From NCBI GenBank assembly GCA_014871385.1, contig CM026424.1:17135042-17199041 (forward strand): 64,000 nt of DNA, read 5' to 3'. Positions 47,135-60,007 of this stretch are shown here, piece by piece (positions within the stretch are counted from its first letter, which is position 1; each line of letters opens with the position of its first letter). Below the pieces are notes generated by a model. The model saw only the letters and a program-made list of their open reading frames with translations. It ran no database searches and had not been told where the DNA came from. The position numbers and the translations under genes are program-made. The stretch comes from Ceratodon purpureus (Eukaryota > Streptophyta > Bryopsida > Pseudoditrichales > Ditrichaceae).

Positions 47135-50100
47135 AGCTTGAACTCAAAAGGATGGACTCACTCACAGAATGAAACTCCCGGTTGTAGCTTGCGATTAGAC
47201 TCAACCAGGCTCCCAATTCTGCAGCTGAGGCAAGTCACTGGAATTCTCTTGGAACGGTGCGCAATCCAATCGAATCAGTGAAACATGCGCTTCAGTCGCG
47301 GTGCAAACTTCCCAGACGAGTCGAGGTTGCGAAACCCTAATCGACGTGGGTTCGTCTTCACCGTATGGCCCGGCACCCAAAACCAACACTTGCCTTTCCA
47401 GCAACCCAAAACCAACACTTGCCTTGGTCCCAAATGGAAATATTAGGAATAAGTTAGATGGAGTTCATGTTTTCGACACTTGTCATGTTGTTGCCAAATA
47501 CTTTACTTCTTGCCACCTCCGACCCACTCACTGTGTTGGATATTTCATCTTTTTCTTCCACTAGGTTTCATTACCGGTAGTCTTGATTCTACTCCTATTT
47601 ATTGTACGTCGATAGCAGTTGTTCACCCTTGAACGAATATCTATTTTTTTAAGAAAAATAAACTTTGTCTCCCCAAATTTTAATTTTTTAGTTTCAGTTT
47701 CTTCTAAAAACAATACTAAAGATAGCCTTAGATGATTAAAAATAGATAAATATCATATAAAATAATTTATCATAAGTTTGTTTTTCCATCCTGAAATTTT
47801 TTTAAAAAAATTTGTTTTTTTTTTTGGATGTTATCTGAACGAATTTCGTCTTCGTCGTATAGTATGAATGAACTTGTTATCGATGGTAGTTAGAATTCTT
47901 TTCCTTCTTTTAAATTTTTTTCGTTGAGGTGATGTATTCTTGAAGGTTTTAGTGTTTTTTTGGGGGATAAGGGTAACTTTCATTTGTGTTATTGTGTGGT
48001 TTTGGAATTGTTGATGTTCAGTAATGGTTCATGTGGTTGTGGAAAAGGGTCTTTATTTTTTGGATCCCTTGGTTTATTTTTTATGGGAGTCTTTGTATTT
48101 AAAGGTGGATTTTAAGTTTAACCATTTGTTATCTATTGATGTGCTTTAGGAGAAACAAAAAAAATTGTATACATAGCTAGTTTTGATATAATGATAGATT
48201 TATAAATTAGGAAAAAAAATGTCTTATTATTTGGAATGAAAAACAATTTTGACAAGCATTCATTATAGAATGGTATGCAATGTTGAATTGGCTTTAAGAG
48301 ATTATAATATGTGTTTTACGGCAGATTGTCATAAAACTCTATTGTTTATTTATAAATGTTTTGTTTCATCCAATTAATTTAATAATTAAACTATTTTCTT
48401 TACATCAATAACTCATAGACTTCCAAATAAGGATGTTGCATACTTAGAAACAAAGAATTTTTTTCTAAAACTCGTTTAAGACTATTGCATATAAAATGCA
48501 AATATTGAAGAAAGAATTACATATTACATGGTATATATGAGTTGCATGTTAATAATATAGTTTTGTTTGATGCTCACAAACATTTTAATGATTTATTATA
48601 GAAAATCTAAATGAGAGTAAAAAACATGGTATGTGCTATCGTAAAGTATTGTATAGAGTATATTTCTTTACAATACTATCATTTTTAAACAAAAGTCTAA
48701 TACATCAACTTTTTTCACAAAGAAAGTAACTGCATTTTACAATTTAAAATTCTATTGTAAACAAGGCTATGTATTGTTGTTATAATGATCAATAAAATTT
48801 ATTAAAAAATTAAAAAAAAACTCAATTTTCTTTTCATATTAAATTTTGTATCCTAAAAGATCAGTAACTTTATATTTTCATTACACATGTGATATAATAG
48901 GATGATTTGAAGAAGGTTACAAAATAATACAAAGTTATTATTTTACAATTCAAAGTTTACCTTTTTAATTATATACAAGCTAATTGTTATTTAAGATTGT
49001 ATTTTTATGATTTAATGCTGGCATGGTAAATCAAAAGATATATGATTTTTATTTCATAAGAATGTAATGGACCAAATATTTTATTTCATTTAATTTATAA
49101 TTTTTTTCTAGAGACACAACTACATTTTTGTTATTCTAAAATGGACCCAATCATCACTAATTTGAAGTTATATCAAGATTTTGTAACTAAATGACCATTT
49201 TTGAGACTCTAAGATAAAAAAAATCTACTTTCTTCTTTATCGTGAAATAGTTTAGTTTTTAAAAATTGTATCAATAATTTAAATAGTCAAAATAACTCTT
49301 TTAACCTTTATACTTTTTGGTGTTTCAAGAATCAAAATTGCCAAAAACGCACCTGTACCATTTGATTTGTAAAAGTAGACGTCTTATAGAACTTGTAATT
49401 GTAAGATCTTAGATCTATCTTGTATACAAAGGTGTACACCAAATAAAATTACAATCCATGGTATAAATTGGTAAACTATAAGGTTCAAAGTCATCCAAAA
49501 AACGTTTTTAATCCATATAGTGTACCTAAGTTTTGATGCCTAGAAAGTATACTTTGCAAACACATTTGATCTATATGGGGTCATCAATTCTTTTAGATAT
49601 GAAAGTTAGGTTTAAACTCACCAATTTTGAGTCCCATACATGCTTGGAAAGGGCAAAAAATCCTTCTTTTAGTCATTGAGGGTGTATTGAAAATGCCTTA
49701 CTTTCTCTAAATTTGAAATAATTTAAAGAGCAATCTAAACATGTCCAATTGGAAATAAAAAATGGTATATATATTTTTTTCAATGATAAAAAGAACCTCA
49801 AAAGATTTCATTGAAATTGAAGTAAAAATTAAATTTTTCCTGAATATGGAAGTACAAAAGATATTATTTCTTTTAAATGTGGAGTCGCTTCAGTATAGTA
49901 GGTCCTATGGATGGACCCACTCCCATATCACAAAAATACGGTGATATATATTAGCGCCAGATAACACATAAAGGTTAGATGTGACATCTTGTGAATTAAA
50001 AATGTGCATTGCATGAAAATGAACCTATTGTTGAATATTTTTAGTTAGATGAAAAGATTCTGGAATGAAAACAACCCTTCTTGATAAAAATCGTTTCTTA

Positions 50101-50528
50101 GATTAAAACATCCACTAGATGAAAACTATTAAAAATGAATCTAGATGAAAATAACATTGGGTTTATCAGATTGCAAGTGTCTACCCTTTGAAATTTAGTC
50201 ATGTCACTTTTTTCCCTAATGACAAAAAATGGAGATTCTAATTGGTAACTAACTGCCCACATTTAAGGTAATTTTTTTTAAACTTCATATCTTTTATATT
50301 GTAATTTTAGATGCTTTGAAATTTGTGCCATACAAAAGCTACCCGTGAAACAATGTGTAGTAAAAATGTTAGAAATTTCAAAAATAAAGAAGATTATCAT
50401 AACTTGCCTAAGAATGCTTTGACTTCAATGTGGCCTTGAAGAACTTAAGGGATTGCGGTTTATTTTTAAACCCTACAAAGTGGTTTGAAATATATTCATG
50501 TATCACTTTTCATTTTCAAAAAAATTAT
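47135..50528. other. Upstream region of the HIG1 gene, then AT-rich intergenic DNA
   Basis: The first 450 bp include the HIG1 promoter side and a duplicated 22-bp unit (ACCCAAAACCAACACTTGCC; 47375-47396 and 47404-47425). From about 47,580 onward the DNA is strongly AT-rich and stop-dense. No gene recognised. Confidence 0.5.
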
Positions 50529-51154
50529 GAGCACAGAAACTCATTCTACATACATAGACATCCAATACGAGTGAAAGTTGTTGAAAGTAGTTGAAAGTTT
50601 GAAAGGGCTGAAGGTTGGCTAAACAACAATCTTTACCATTTTCAGTGTTATTTGTTACACAACAACCTATTTACTTTGCAAATACATGCATCTAGGACCA
50701 CTGAAGGTTGTTGATCTTTTCAAAGAACTGAAGAGTCAGCCAAACATCAATTCTCAAAATAAGTACACACTGACAAACTTTCAACTCAAACATAATCATC
50801 AAAGTCCACGGAAAGTTTTGAATGATTGAAGTACTGGGCCTAGCAAGCAAAATCACTATTTTCCAAAGCTTCCAGATTTTACCTCGACGTGTTGAGCCAG
50901 CAAACACGACAAGCTATCAACTCAAACGTAATCATCAAAGACCACTGAAAGTTCTGTATTATTGAAGTACTGGGCCAAGATAGGATAATCACTATCTTCA
51001 AAGCTCACAAATTCTACCTGAACACGCTGAGCTTGCTAACTCGACAAACTTTCAGCTCAAACGTAATCATCATAGACCACCGATAGTTCCGTATTATTGT
51101 AGTATTGGGCCATGCTAGGATAATCCTTATTTTCAAAGCCAACAAATTTTACCT
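50529..51154. repeat. Left arm of a 626-bp inverted repeat
   Basis: Reverse complement of 54186-54811, both exactly 626 bp with no indel and only a handful of mismatches by eye. Identity ends abruptly at GAGCACAG (50529) and at AAATTTTACCT (51154). Inside are about 135-bp monomers in tandem (TCA(A/G)CTCAAAC..TAATCATCA at 50781, 50917 and 51052). Weaker monomers continue inwards to about 51,420. The open frame on the minus strand at 50692-50907 is mirrored at 54433-54648 but has no recognisable domain. Confidence 0.95.
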
Positions 51155-54100
51155 GAGCATGCTCAATCATTGAAGCACTAGGCTGAGCAAGAGTAATCAT
51201 TATTTTTAAAGTCTTCAAATTTTACGACAACAGGCTAAATTAGCCAACACGACAAAAAATTCAACTTGAACATAATTATCAAAGACCACCAAAAGTTTTG
51301 TATTATTGAAGTACCAGGCCAACCAAGAGTAATCATTGTTTTTAGTGCCTACAAATTTCACTTAAGCATCTTCAACCATCAAACTCAATAAACTTTTAGT
51401 TCAAATGTAATTTTCAAATTCAACTATAAATATATTCATGAATTTTTATTAGTTAAACCCCTAAATGCCCACTATGAATTCACATTAAAAACTGTCTTTC
51501 AACACTCTTTTGTGAAGCAAGTTAGTTTTTCCAATTTTGTGACTTTTTTTGCAATTTCAACCGTAGGATCTTATAGCTGACTTATTGAGACATTCAATTC
51601 CAAAATTTTAGAGAAAAATACAAAACCAATTGCAAGATCATAATGTTCAAAGTTTAGAAACAAGTTTTTTTCAATCCTTCAAAAAGCTGGAATCTCACTT
51701 TCAATGAATTTTCAAAATATATGCTTAACAAATTTGAAATGGGCAACTCCATATTCTAATATAAAAATGACTTGAGAATCTACACAAAAAATATCAAATG
51801 AAAAAACCTATATTTTCATCTTCAAAAGATATGTAAATCAAAATATATTGTAGAATACAAGAAAAAACTAAATTGCTAATTACATCCACATAATAGTAGA
51901 TAACATTACTTTCAACGGTAAAAATGATGTAATACATAATAAAAAACTTTTCCAATTTTTATTTTTGAAAAATTGTCAAAATTGTATTCAAAATGAGCTC
52001 TTAAAGTTTTTTTTCATGAAGATTTGACCAAACTGCCCGCATAACATGAATTGTCATATCTTTTACCTCACTTGTTGGAATGGACTGAATCAAAGCATTC
52101 TATTTAAATATGAATCTCTACAAAATGATGATATTTTTATTTATTTTTTATAAACATAATTGAAAATTTTTGTGGCTGCCAGCGTTGAGATTTTTTACCT
52201 TCAACCATTCATAACTTTTGCATTACATAACCAAATCTTATGAAACAAAGCTTGGCATGTACGTAATGACCTAGAGAATCCACTTGCAAAATCTCAAAAC
52301 TTAAAAGTTATTTTTACCACTGTGGGGCCCTGCCCAAAATAGCCGGCGACCACATTTTGGTTGCTTGGGAGTTTAGGGGTTAAGGCAAGATCCTTGAACA
52401 TGTTGAGGAGACCATTTTTGGAATGTTTCACTTTTTTTTTGGAAACATTAATTTTTATGTGATTTTGGTATGAATGAGTTAAGGAACTTTAGAAAATGTT
52501 TAAAGCAAAAATGTTTCATGACACCCTTTGAAACACGTTCAAAACAAAAAAATAAAAATTTAAAGATTACTATTAAGGTTTTTTTTTTTGGAAGTTGATA
52601 TCTTTAAATTAAACCACTCCTCATTAAATAAATTCGCCAATAAATGGTTTATTACGTAATCTATTAATGTTTATGGTTGTGTTTGTTTGGCAATAATCAT
52701 AGTCATATCACCTATGAGTTTATAATAGTGCCAAATAATTATCATATTTAACCTTTTTAGTCTATTCATCATAATTGTATCAAGTAAATGCACTAATTAT
52801 AAATTATGGTTATTACTAACAAACACATTAGACAAAACTTACACATCAATTGCATAATTTTGGAAGTAAGTACATCAAAGTTTATTACAACATTACGTTG
52901 TTACCATTGTTTTTATTAATGAAGTCCATCATCCTCTCTTACAGATGATTTATATATCTCTTTACACAAAGATTTACAAAAAGCATAAACTTTCCTCCAA
53001 CAAGTCACTGATTAATGATCATGTAGCATAGATCCACCTTGATGTGATAATAAGAAACAACTAGATTATATAGGGGTAGTTTATTCTCACTAGTTGTCCA
53101 TATAATGAATTATCAGATGTTTTGATTCTTAAAAGATAGAAAATCTTGAAAGTTTCTTTACCACATGCACTTATTCATTTCTCAACTTCAAAGTCAACGT
53201 ATAGAAATTATACTAAGTGCACTAAAAGTTCAAATAATAAAAAAGATCAAAAACTTTCTAAGGTCTTAAATAGATAGGTTTTTGTTTTGTGTTTTTTTTT
53301 TTAATAATGTTGAAAATCCCTAGTCATGATGGTTTGTTCACTTTCCAATATCCTACCTTGGGGACACCTTTAGCTAAAAATATTTCCAAATATAAATTTA
53401 AGATTAAAAAAAAATTATGTTGCCTATTTGCCGAAAAACCATGAAATAAAATAAAATGAATGATAAAATCTCTTGAAATTAAACTTATGAACCTAATACC
53501 AAATACATTAAGAATGTTCAAAGTAATCACCAAAGTTATCTAAAATCGCAAACATCCAATGAAACTTCATTAATTTTGGATTCAAATCCGACTTAGTCTA
53601 TTTAATTATAAATTCAAAATTTTAAAAAATCTTTTTTACTTGTGGATAATATAATTTGAAATTATATACATATTTCACCAAGGGCTACCGAAGCTGCGAT
53701 GTTGGTACGTAATTATCCACTCAAAAACATGCAAAATCTTCTCATGATCTATAATATATATGTTTCTTTGTTCAACCTCTTAATGAAAAAATTTTAGGCA
53801 TTGAAACCAATGATTACTCTTATATAGCCAAGAACTTCAAAGATTCAGTGTGATGAGGTAAAATTTACAGGCTTTAAAAATAATGATCACTCTTGCTTGG
53901 CCTAGTACTTCATTCAGAACTTTAAGTGGTCTATAATGACTATGTTTGAGTTGAAAATTTGTTGTACTTATTTTGAAAATTGATGTTTGGTTGACTCTTC
54001 AATTCTTTGAAAACATCAACAACCTTGAGTATTTCTGCATGCATTTGCAAAGTAAATAGGTCGATGTGTAACAAGCAACACTAAAAATGGTGCAGTAGTT

Positions 54101-54185
54101 GTTTTGCCAACCTTCAACCCTCTCAAACTTTCAACAAATTTCACTGGCATAAGATGATATAATTTTTTTTTCATTCAAAGTGTTG
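51155..54185. other. Loop of the long inverted repeat
   Basis: 3,031 bp of AT-rich DNA without a recognised gene. It contains older diverged monomers next to both arms (to about 51,420 on the left and from about 53,780 on the right) and copy 2 of the dispersed repeat at 51,560-52,300. Confidence 0.6.
51560..52300 (+). repeat. Dispersed AT-rich repeat, copy 2
   Basis: Diverged counterpart of 38,560-39,260; it lies in the loop of the inverted repeat. Confidence 0.65.
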
Positions 54186-54811
54186 AGGTAAAATTTGTGG
54201 GCTTTGAAAATAAGGATTATCCTAGCTTGGCCCAATACTACAATAATACGGAACTATCGGTGGTCTATGATGATTACGTTTGAGCTGAAAGTTTGTCGAG
54301 TTAGCAAGCTCAGCGTGTTCAGGTAGAATTTGTGAGCTTTGAAGATAGTGATTATCCTATCTTGGCCCAGTACTTCAATAATACAGAACTTTCAGTGGTC
54401 TTTGATGATTACGTTTGAGTTGATAGCTTGTCGTGTTTGCTGGCTCAACACGTCGAGGTAAAATCTGGAAGCTTTGGAAAATAGTGATTTTGCTTGCTAG
54501 GCCCAGTACTTCAATCATTCAAAACTTTCGGTGGACTTTGATGATTATGTTTGAGTTGAAAGTTTGTCAGTGTGTACTTATTTTGAGAATTGATGTTTGG
54601 CTGACTCTTCAGTTCTTTGAAAAGATCAACAACCTTCAGTGGTCCTAGATGCATGTATTTGCAAAGTAAATAGGTTGTTGTGTAACAAATAACACTGAAA
54701 ATGGTAAAGATTGTTGTTTAGCCAACCTTCAGCCCTTTCAAACTTTCAACTACTTTCAACAACTTTCACTCGTATTGGATGTCTATGTATGTAGAATGAG
54801 TTTCTGTGCTC
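54186..54811. repeat. Right arm of the 626-bp inverted repeat
   Basis: Starts AGGTAAAATTTGTGGGC and ends TTTCTGTGCTC, the mirror of the left arm. No target-site duplication was seen outside the arms (AAAATTAT on the left, CTAGTAAA on the right). Confidence 0.95.
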
Positions 54812-55920
54812 CTAGTAAATTCTATTATTCTTTAAGAGCACATAGTGTGTTTAGTGTATGTTTTTGGTTTGGCCAAATTTCGATGATGCCAATTATGAAT
54901 GTTAATTTTTAATTTGATTTTGAAAACAAAGTTATAATTATTTTACTTTTAACTAGTTCTCTATAAAAATATGTTATATTGTAAGACAATTTTTATAAGG
55001 AATGGTGTTTAAGAGATTTTTTTATCCTTTTATTATCTTAGAAATATTTTATGTATGTAAGTAACTAGATTGCCTTTAACGTCTATAAAAAGAAAGTGGT
55101 ACGTAGTTTGAAGTTTTGATTTCATAAGGAGTAAAAATTCAACACGATACAAAACTGGAATTTTTTTTATTACATAATAAGTGGTGATCTTATTCTTATT
55201 GAATTTTATTTCCTCTTAAAGGATAGTGATTTGCGTTTCTTTTTATTGTACGGATATATTATATTTAAGGAAATGAAATGACATGACATGAAAAATAATG
55301 GAGTTTTCAAAAGTAATATGAATCTCGTTATTTTTCCTCATTTATTTACAATCCTATAATCTTTTGTTAACTCTAAAATAGCATTAGGTATATTATATGA
55401 GTATAGGATTTCACTTTTATAAAATCATAGAAATAAGTTGTGTAAAGGCGTAAATGAATTCGATATTGTTAAATATCTTAAATTAGATATCTTCACTTTT
55501 ACTTTCCATTTTTTTAATTTTGAATATATTTTAAAATTTTATTATAAAATTATTTACCATGATTTATGTGCTATCTGATTTGTCCTCTAAACTAAATTAT
55601 TTTGTGGTCTTCACATCTACTGTTTATATTATGACTTTTCAATTACTCATGAGACATTTTAAAATGACATTCTATCCTTTGTCTAGAATAACCATGTCTT
55701 ATACACAAAATCTCCATTAATCCTATGATGGACATGCTTTTTTATTCAACATATTCATTTTTTTAAATGAAGCTTAAAAATATCGGTTCTTATTGAGACG
55801 CCAATACTTCAATTATATGGATCTTTCAATAGTCTCAAATGGCTCGGTTTTAGCAAATAGCTTGTCTTTGATGAATATGTTGCATATTCAACTTGAAATG
55901 TAAAAATCTTCAGCTCAACT
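54812..55920. other. AT-rich intergenic stretch
   Basis: No gene recognised. A diverged monomer of the inverted-repeat family is visible near 55,800-55,910 (ACTTCAATTATATGGATCTT). Confidence 0.5.
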
Positions 55921-57295
55921 AATAAAGTGACCCTTAGTGAAGGAATTTTGACTTCATCTGGTGCACAGTCAGGAGAGGAAAGGGTACGGGCAGTGGGCAG
56001 AGCCCATAGAGAGGCAAATGAGACCCAAGACCGTGGCCGGGCAACACACGAGCTGCACGAGCAGCCCGGGCAACAGGAGCCTGATCTTCCGAAACAGGAG
56101 ACAATTCCAATGAGCAGGAGACATTTCCGGAAATCTCTCTACCGCCACGGCCCGCCGATTACCGCCGTGCGCAATATAATATTCACAGCCGGCTCTGAAT
56201 CGTGGGCGGGCGGGGCGGTACTCTCTCTCCTACGCTTTGGCGGCCTACGTGCCGGGAGCGTCCGAGCGAACCCCGGGCCCTGCAGGCTCCCGAGTTCGAC
56301 CCGTGTTGTAACGAATTTTTTACATGGGTTCGGATTGCCGCGGCGGACGCGCTGCGGGCAATCACGCCTAGTGCCGCGAGCTTCGTCTCTTTTCGCCCTG
56401 ACGATTCTAGGATCACCGGCATTACACACTCGTCGAGGATGTCGTTTCTAGGTGCTTGGAACCTCGACCAGGCTTATTTAAGCAGACCAGGCTCTGCATG
56501 AACTCCATCATTCAAGGTATTCAGTCGAGTCTAGCTCGCCTGGTTTGGCTTGAGTGCTCCTACGGTGTCTGCCATGTTCTGTGTCTAGTGTCGATGTTCT
56601 GCTGCATCGATCATCAACACTAGACACGTCTTTGGGTGACGTTGTTGGTGTCTGACGCTACAGTTAGCTAGCTCGCTAGCTAGCAAGTCTGTTGCGTTAG
56701 CGGAGGATCGCTTGTCTACGACCACCACGTCGCATCGAATGAGTAATCTCTGAATCTTCGCTTGCTGTTGAGACGAGTAACTTTAGGAGGTTCTTGTTGA
56801 TGATGTTTGCAAGAGATTACTGGTGCAGTGACGGGATGGGTGATGACTGAACATGAACTTAGAGATCTTGCAGTGTAAGAGTGTTGCGTTGATTTACGAT
56901 ATGTTTTGCTTGAAGCGATGAATATAGAGTCGGTTGCGCAGTAGTGAGTTGAAGCATGAGCTTCGAGTTATGATGGTTGAGTTTGAGAAATCGAAGGTTG
57001 TAGTGAAAGCGTTGGATTTCTGACAATATTTGTGCTATCTTACTAGCTAGGTTTTCAGCCGGTGTGTGCGCCGCTGATATCAGAAACTATGTTCAGAGTG
57101 GTTACGTCTTTGCTGCTGAACCATGGTATGATACTGCATTCTGGACGGCAGCTGTTTTATGCCATGGTTTAGCAGCATAGACGAAACCCATCCGAACCCT
57201 TCACAACGTGGTATGTTAGGCGGAAGTACTCCTTGTATATGTAGAGAAGTAGTCTGAGGAGAAGGGGTTACACCACATGAATTGCTTGCAGAGGG
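55921..57295 (+). promoter_or_regulatory. GC-rich promoter and leader of the bHLH gene
   Basis: Base composition changes sharply to GC-rich at about 55,960. CTTATTTAAGC at 56473-56483 may be the TATA element, which would give a leader of roughly 790 nt. Two stem-loops lie in that leader: 56581-56627 (GTGTCTAGTGTCGATG pairing with its mirror) and 57112-57176. Several short upstream ATGs precede the main start. The frame at 55927-56451 has no domain and overlaps the promoter, so it is not annotated as a gene. Confidence 0.5.
57112..57176 (+). other. Stem-loop in the bHLH leader, pre-miRNA-like
   Basis: GCTGCTGAACCATGG (57112-57126) pairs with CCATGGTTTAGCAGC (57162-57176) with one mismatch. 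Pairing continues inwards with G-U pairs for several more bases, leaving a loop region of about 30 nt. The size is at the low end for a plant miRNA hairpin. It could instead be a translational control element. Confidence 0.5.
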
Positions 57296-58964
57296 ATGGG
57301 GACTACAGTAAGAGATGCAACAAGTTTCAGTGCAATGCTTGAATCAAGTGATCATGGCTCGTCATCTCTGGACAGTGTGATGACCTCTTCCACTTCTTCG
57401 TGCACAGGTACACCCGGAGACTCTCATCAATTCTTTGCCTCACAGCATAATTCTCCATTACAGGAATCGAGTTATCTCCCCTCATTTGCCGCCTCTAGAC
57501 AGCAGCTCGCCACACCCACAAGTTCAGGCGCCCAGATGCCAGAATGGCCGTATGCGAGGGACGAGACGTGGGTCTTCGAGCCTTCGCGAAGGACCCCTGG
57601 AACTCGTACCGCTGATCTGAGGTCAAACATAGGCGTGTCGGAGAGCTACTTGGACCCGCCCGAAGACGGCCGAAGATCACTGCAACGGGGTAGTTCTGCT
57701 CCTAGCAGATTGTATGAGGAGTGCTTGGCAGATTTCAACTTTGCGGAGGTGGACAGACCAAGATCGAGTGATCCTTATGGGGACATTGATGATGATCTTC
57801 TCTCTTGGGCGGATAGCCTGGCGCCCATCGTTGAGCGTGGTCCCCAACAGATGGAAACAGAGATTCCTGCCAGCGACGAGAGCTCGAGCGTACATGGTTG
57901 CAGTGAGCAGTTTTTTGTTTGTCAGACAGGATTTGAGAGACAAATTTCTACAATCTCCACCTCGACGCAGAGCTTTGGCCAAGAAGTAGTTGAGCCGCGG
58001 TCTCTGATGCACCAAGAAAGCCTAGGTGCATATGGCGCTATTCCTGGTTGGTTCTCTTTCTAATCAAATATTGAGTTGATTGTTGTTTTGAAAGGCGTGA
58101 TTGGTGGAATAAATTGCAGTCTAATTTTCTGACAGAACACAGCTGCTGATTTGTTTGGCAGCTATTGAGGAGAACATGGAGGAGAGTACGACCAGTCCCA
58201 GCTTCAATCAAATAGGGAGCTTCATGTCCCAAGCTGAGAGTATGATTGGCACTTCTGAAGAGACTTATGGTGGTGCAAACAGCACCATGTCATCCGCCTA
58301 CTCTGCACCAGACTATCAAGCTTCTTATCACCTCGGAAACGAATTACAGACTGGAGCTGCATCTGGCAACGGCCTCTGGAATTCTCCAGGAGCTTCAGGT
58401 ACCTATACACAGCCACATGCAGAACTTTGTTTTTAGGAAGTCTTTCCAGTTTTCAGTCTTCGATTTAAAGCAGCAAGCTCAGAAGTTGTGTGCTTCAATC
58501 TTCAGTGTGAGATTTTTAGTATCATCTTTATGCTGTGTTTACTTTCTGCAGGGATGTTAGAAGGTAACAAGCTGCTTTGTGGAATTGGGGAGATAGGAAA
58601 CAATGAGCCAGCAGGCTGGCTTGGATCCACAAGCGCCGCAGGGCTCAATGTTGGAGGTACTGTGGAGCAAGCACCACTCTTGCCAGATCTAGACTTAGTT
58701 CCACAATCCAGTTTGCCATCGAATCCAAGAGCACATCGTGGGCATGCCACTCATCCTCGCAGCGTTGCAGAGCGTGTGCGGCGGGGGAAGATCAGTGAAC
58801 GGATGAAGAAGCTTCAGGACCTTGTGCCCAACATGGAGCGCCAGAACAACACAGCTGACATGCTGGATGAAGTTGTCGGGTATGTGAAACAACTGAAGCT
58901 GCAAGTGAAAGAACTGTCTCAGACGGTGGTTCAATTGAAGGAAATGTCACTGCACCCTAACTGA
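57296..58964 (+). CDS. bHLH transcription factor of the FBH (bHLH80/122/130) group
   Basis: Exons 57296-58046, 58162-58398 and 58552-58964 join in frame into 466 aa. The first 390 residues are Ser/Asp/Glu-rich and disordered, with [13 protein letters not shown] and similar acidic patches. The bHLH domain begins near residue 395: [59 protein letters not shown]. The H-E-R contact residues for E-box DNA are present. THPRS..ERVRR and the NTADMLD linker are the hallmark of the Arabidopsis FBH/bHLH122 group (subfamily IX). Those proteins activate CONSTANS or act in drought and light responses; in other land plants roles differ. A short Leu/Val heptad after helix 2 should support dimerisation. The ROOT HAIRLESS-like (LRL) group is an alternative, but its basic region reads differently. 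Confidence 0.88.
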
Positions 58965-58985
58965 TCACTCAACATCGTGCCTTAC

Positions 58986-59065
58986 GCTCCCAGGGAAATG
59001 TCTTCTCACAAGTTAGTACTTTCCTGCTCCCAGGGAAATGTCTTCTCACAAGTTAGTACTTTCCT
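58986..59065 (+). repeat. Perfect tandem duplication of a 40-bp unit in the bHLH 3' UTR
   Basis: GCTCCCAGGGAAATGTCTTC and the following 20 bases occur twice in direct succession, starting 22 bp after the stop codon. Confidence 0.95.
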
Positions 59066-59135
59066 GGTGAAAGGATTCAATCCATATCAGACTGTCTTAA
59101 AAAACGCCCTTTAAATTATTCTATTATGTTCCTTA

Positions 59136-59751
59136 CACTACTAGAATTACCCCCTCGAAGCAACGTTTGTAAACAACGTTTTCTTCGTTTAGCAATGTTT
59201 CCTTGAATTTCTGTCTGCCAAGCTTGCGAAGCAACATGTTTCCAGGGATAGCAACATTCAAGCAACGTTTATCGTTCCCATCCAGAGAACCTAGCACATT
59301 CTTGGGGTTCATATATTCTATATGCTTTGCAGACAGTTGGGCTCTGAATCAGTACAAAGATCCGTCCTCTGCGACAGAGATTAACGTGTGCGGTAGAATA
59401 AAGTCCATCTACTCGAGCCAGGGGGTTTGAATGCAGATATCTTTGGGGTATTGTGGATTTATTTAAATAAACTTTGGGGGTGAAAATTTAACAAACCCTA
59501 ATCAATAAAACGAAGCTAATAAGCAGCATGTGCTCAGTCCACGATCCGACGATCCCATCATCGAGAGCGCATCAGGTTCCCAAGCGGTTCCCCCTCTTCC
59601 GAAGAAGCGTAACCCCAGACATTACTATTTAGTACTTATGTTTTTTCAATTACTTTAGCAACGTTTGTCGAAGTGGGCGCCGACATGTTCTAGTGTATGA
59701 AGCACCTCTGTAAACGTGGCTTCGGGAGGGGGGGGGGTAATTCCAGTAGTG
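59136..59751. mobile_element. CACTA (EnSpm) non-autonomous transposon, 616 bp
   Basis: The left end CACTACTAGAATTACCCCC and the right end (GGGGGTAATTCCAGTAGTG) are inverted repeats starting with the diagnostic CACTA or CACTG. TTA on both sides (59133-59135 and 59752-59754) is the 3-bp target duplication expected. Subterminal repeats of the AGCAACGTTT type recur in both orientations near each end, as in EnSpm elements, where the transposase binds. A G run of nine lies next to the right end. No transposase is encoded. It inserted about 170 bp after the bHLH stop codon, so it may lie in or near the 3' UTR. Confidence 0.9.
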
Positions 59752-60007
59752 TTAGCCGTATTTTTATTGATTGTTCTGCAATAATATGTACTCATGAATA
59801 ATGTTCTTGCATCCATCAGAAGCTGATCACGGAATTGCAAACTCCATCTATCATAATTTGTAACACACAAGAAAAGGCAGGATTTAAACACTAATGAATA
59901 TTGAAGAATGACACGTTGAGAAAGCTGAGCGAACAGGATCCAGGGTCTTTCAAATTAAAACATTATGTGAAAAATCTGTGACTGCTTCAAAACCTCACAA
60001 TACATCC

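Noticed and set aside
50692-54648. A duplicated 71-aa protein gene (MFAGSTRRGKIWKLW...) in inverted orientation
   Set aside because: Its conservation is explained by DNA identity of the whole 626-bp arms. The frame has no domain and overlaps AT-rich monomers.
55927-56451. 174-codon frame upstream of the bHLH gene
   Set aside because: It begins in AT-rich intergenic DNA and runs into the GC-rich promoter. It is rich in Arg/Gly, with overlapping open frames on the other strand, typical of GC-rich non-coding DNA.
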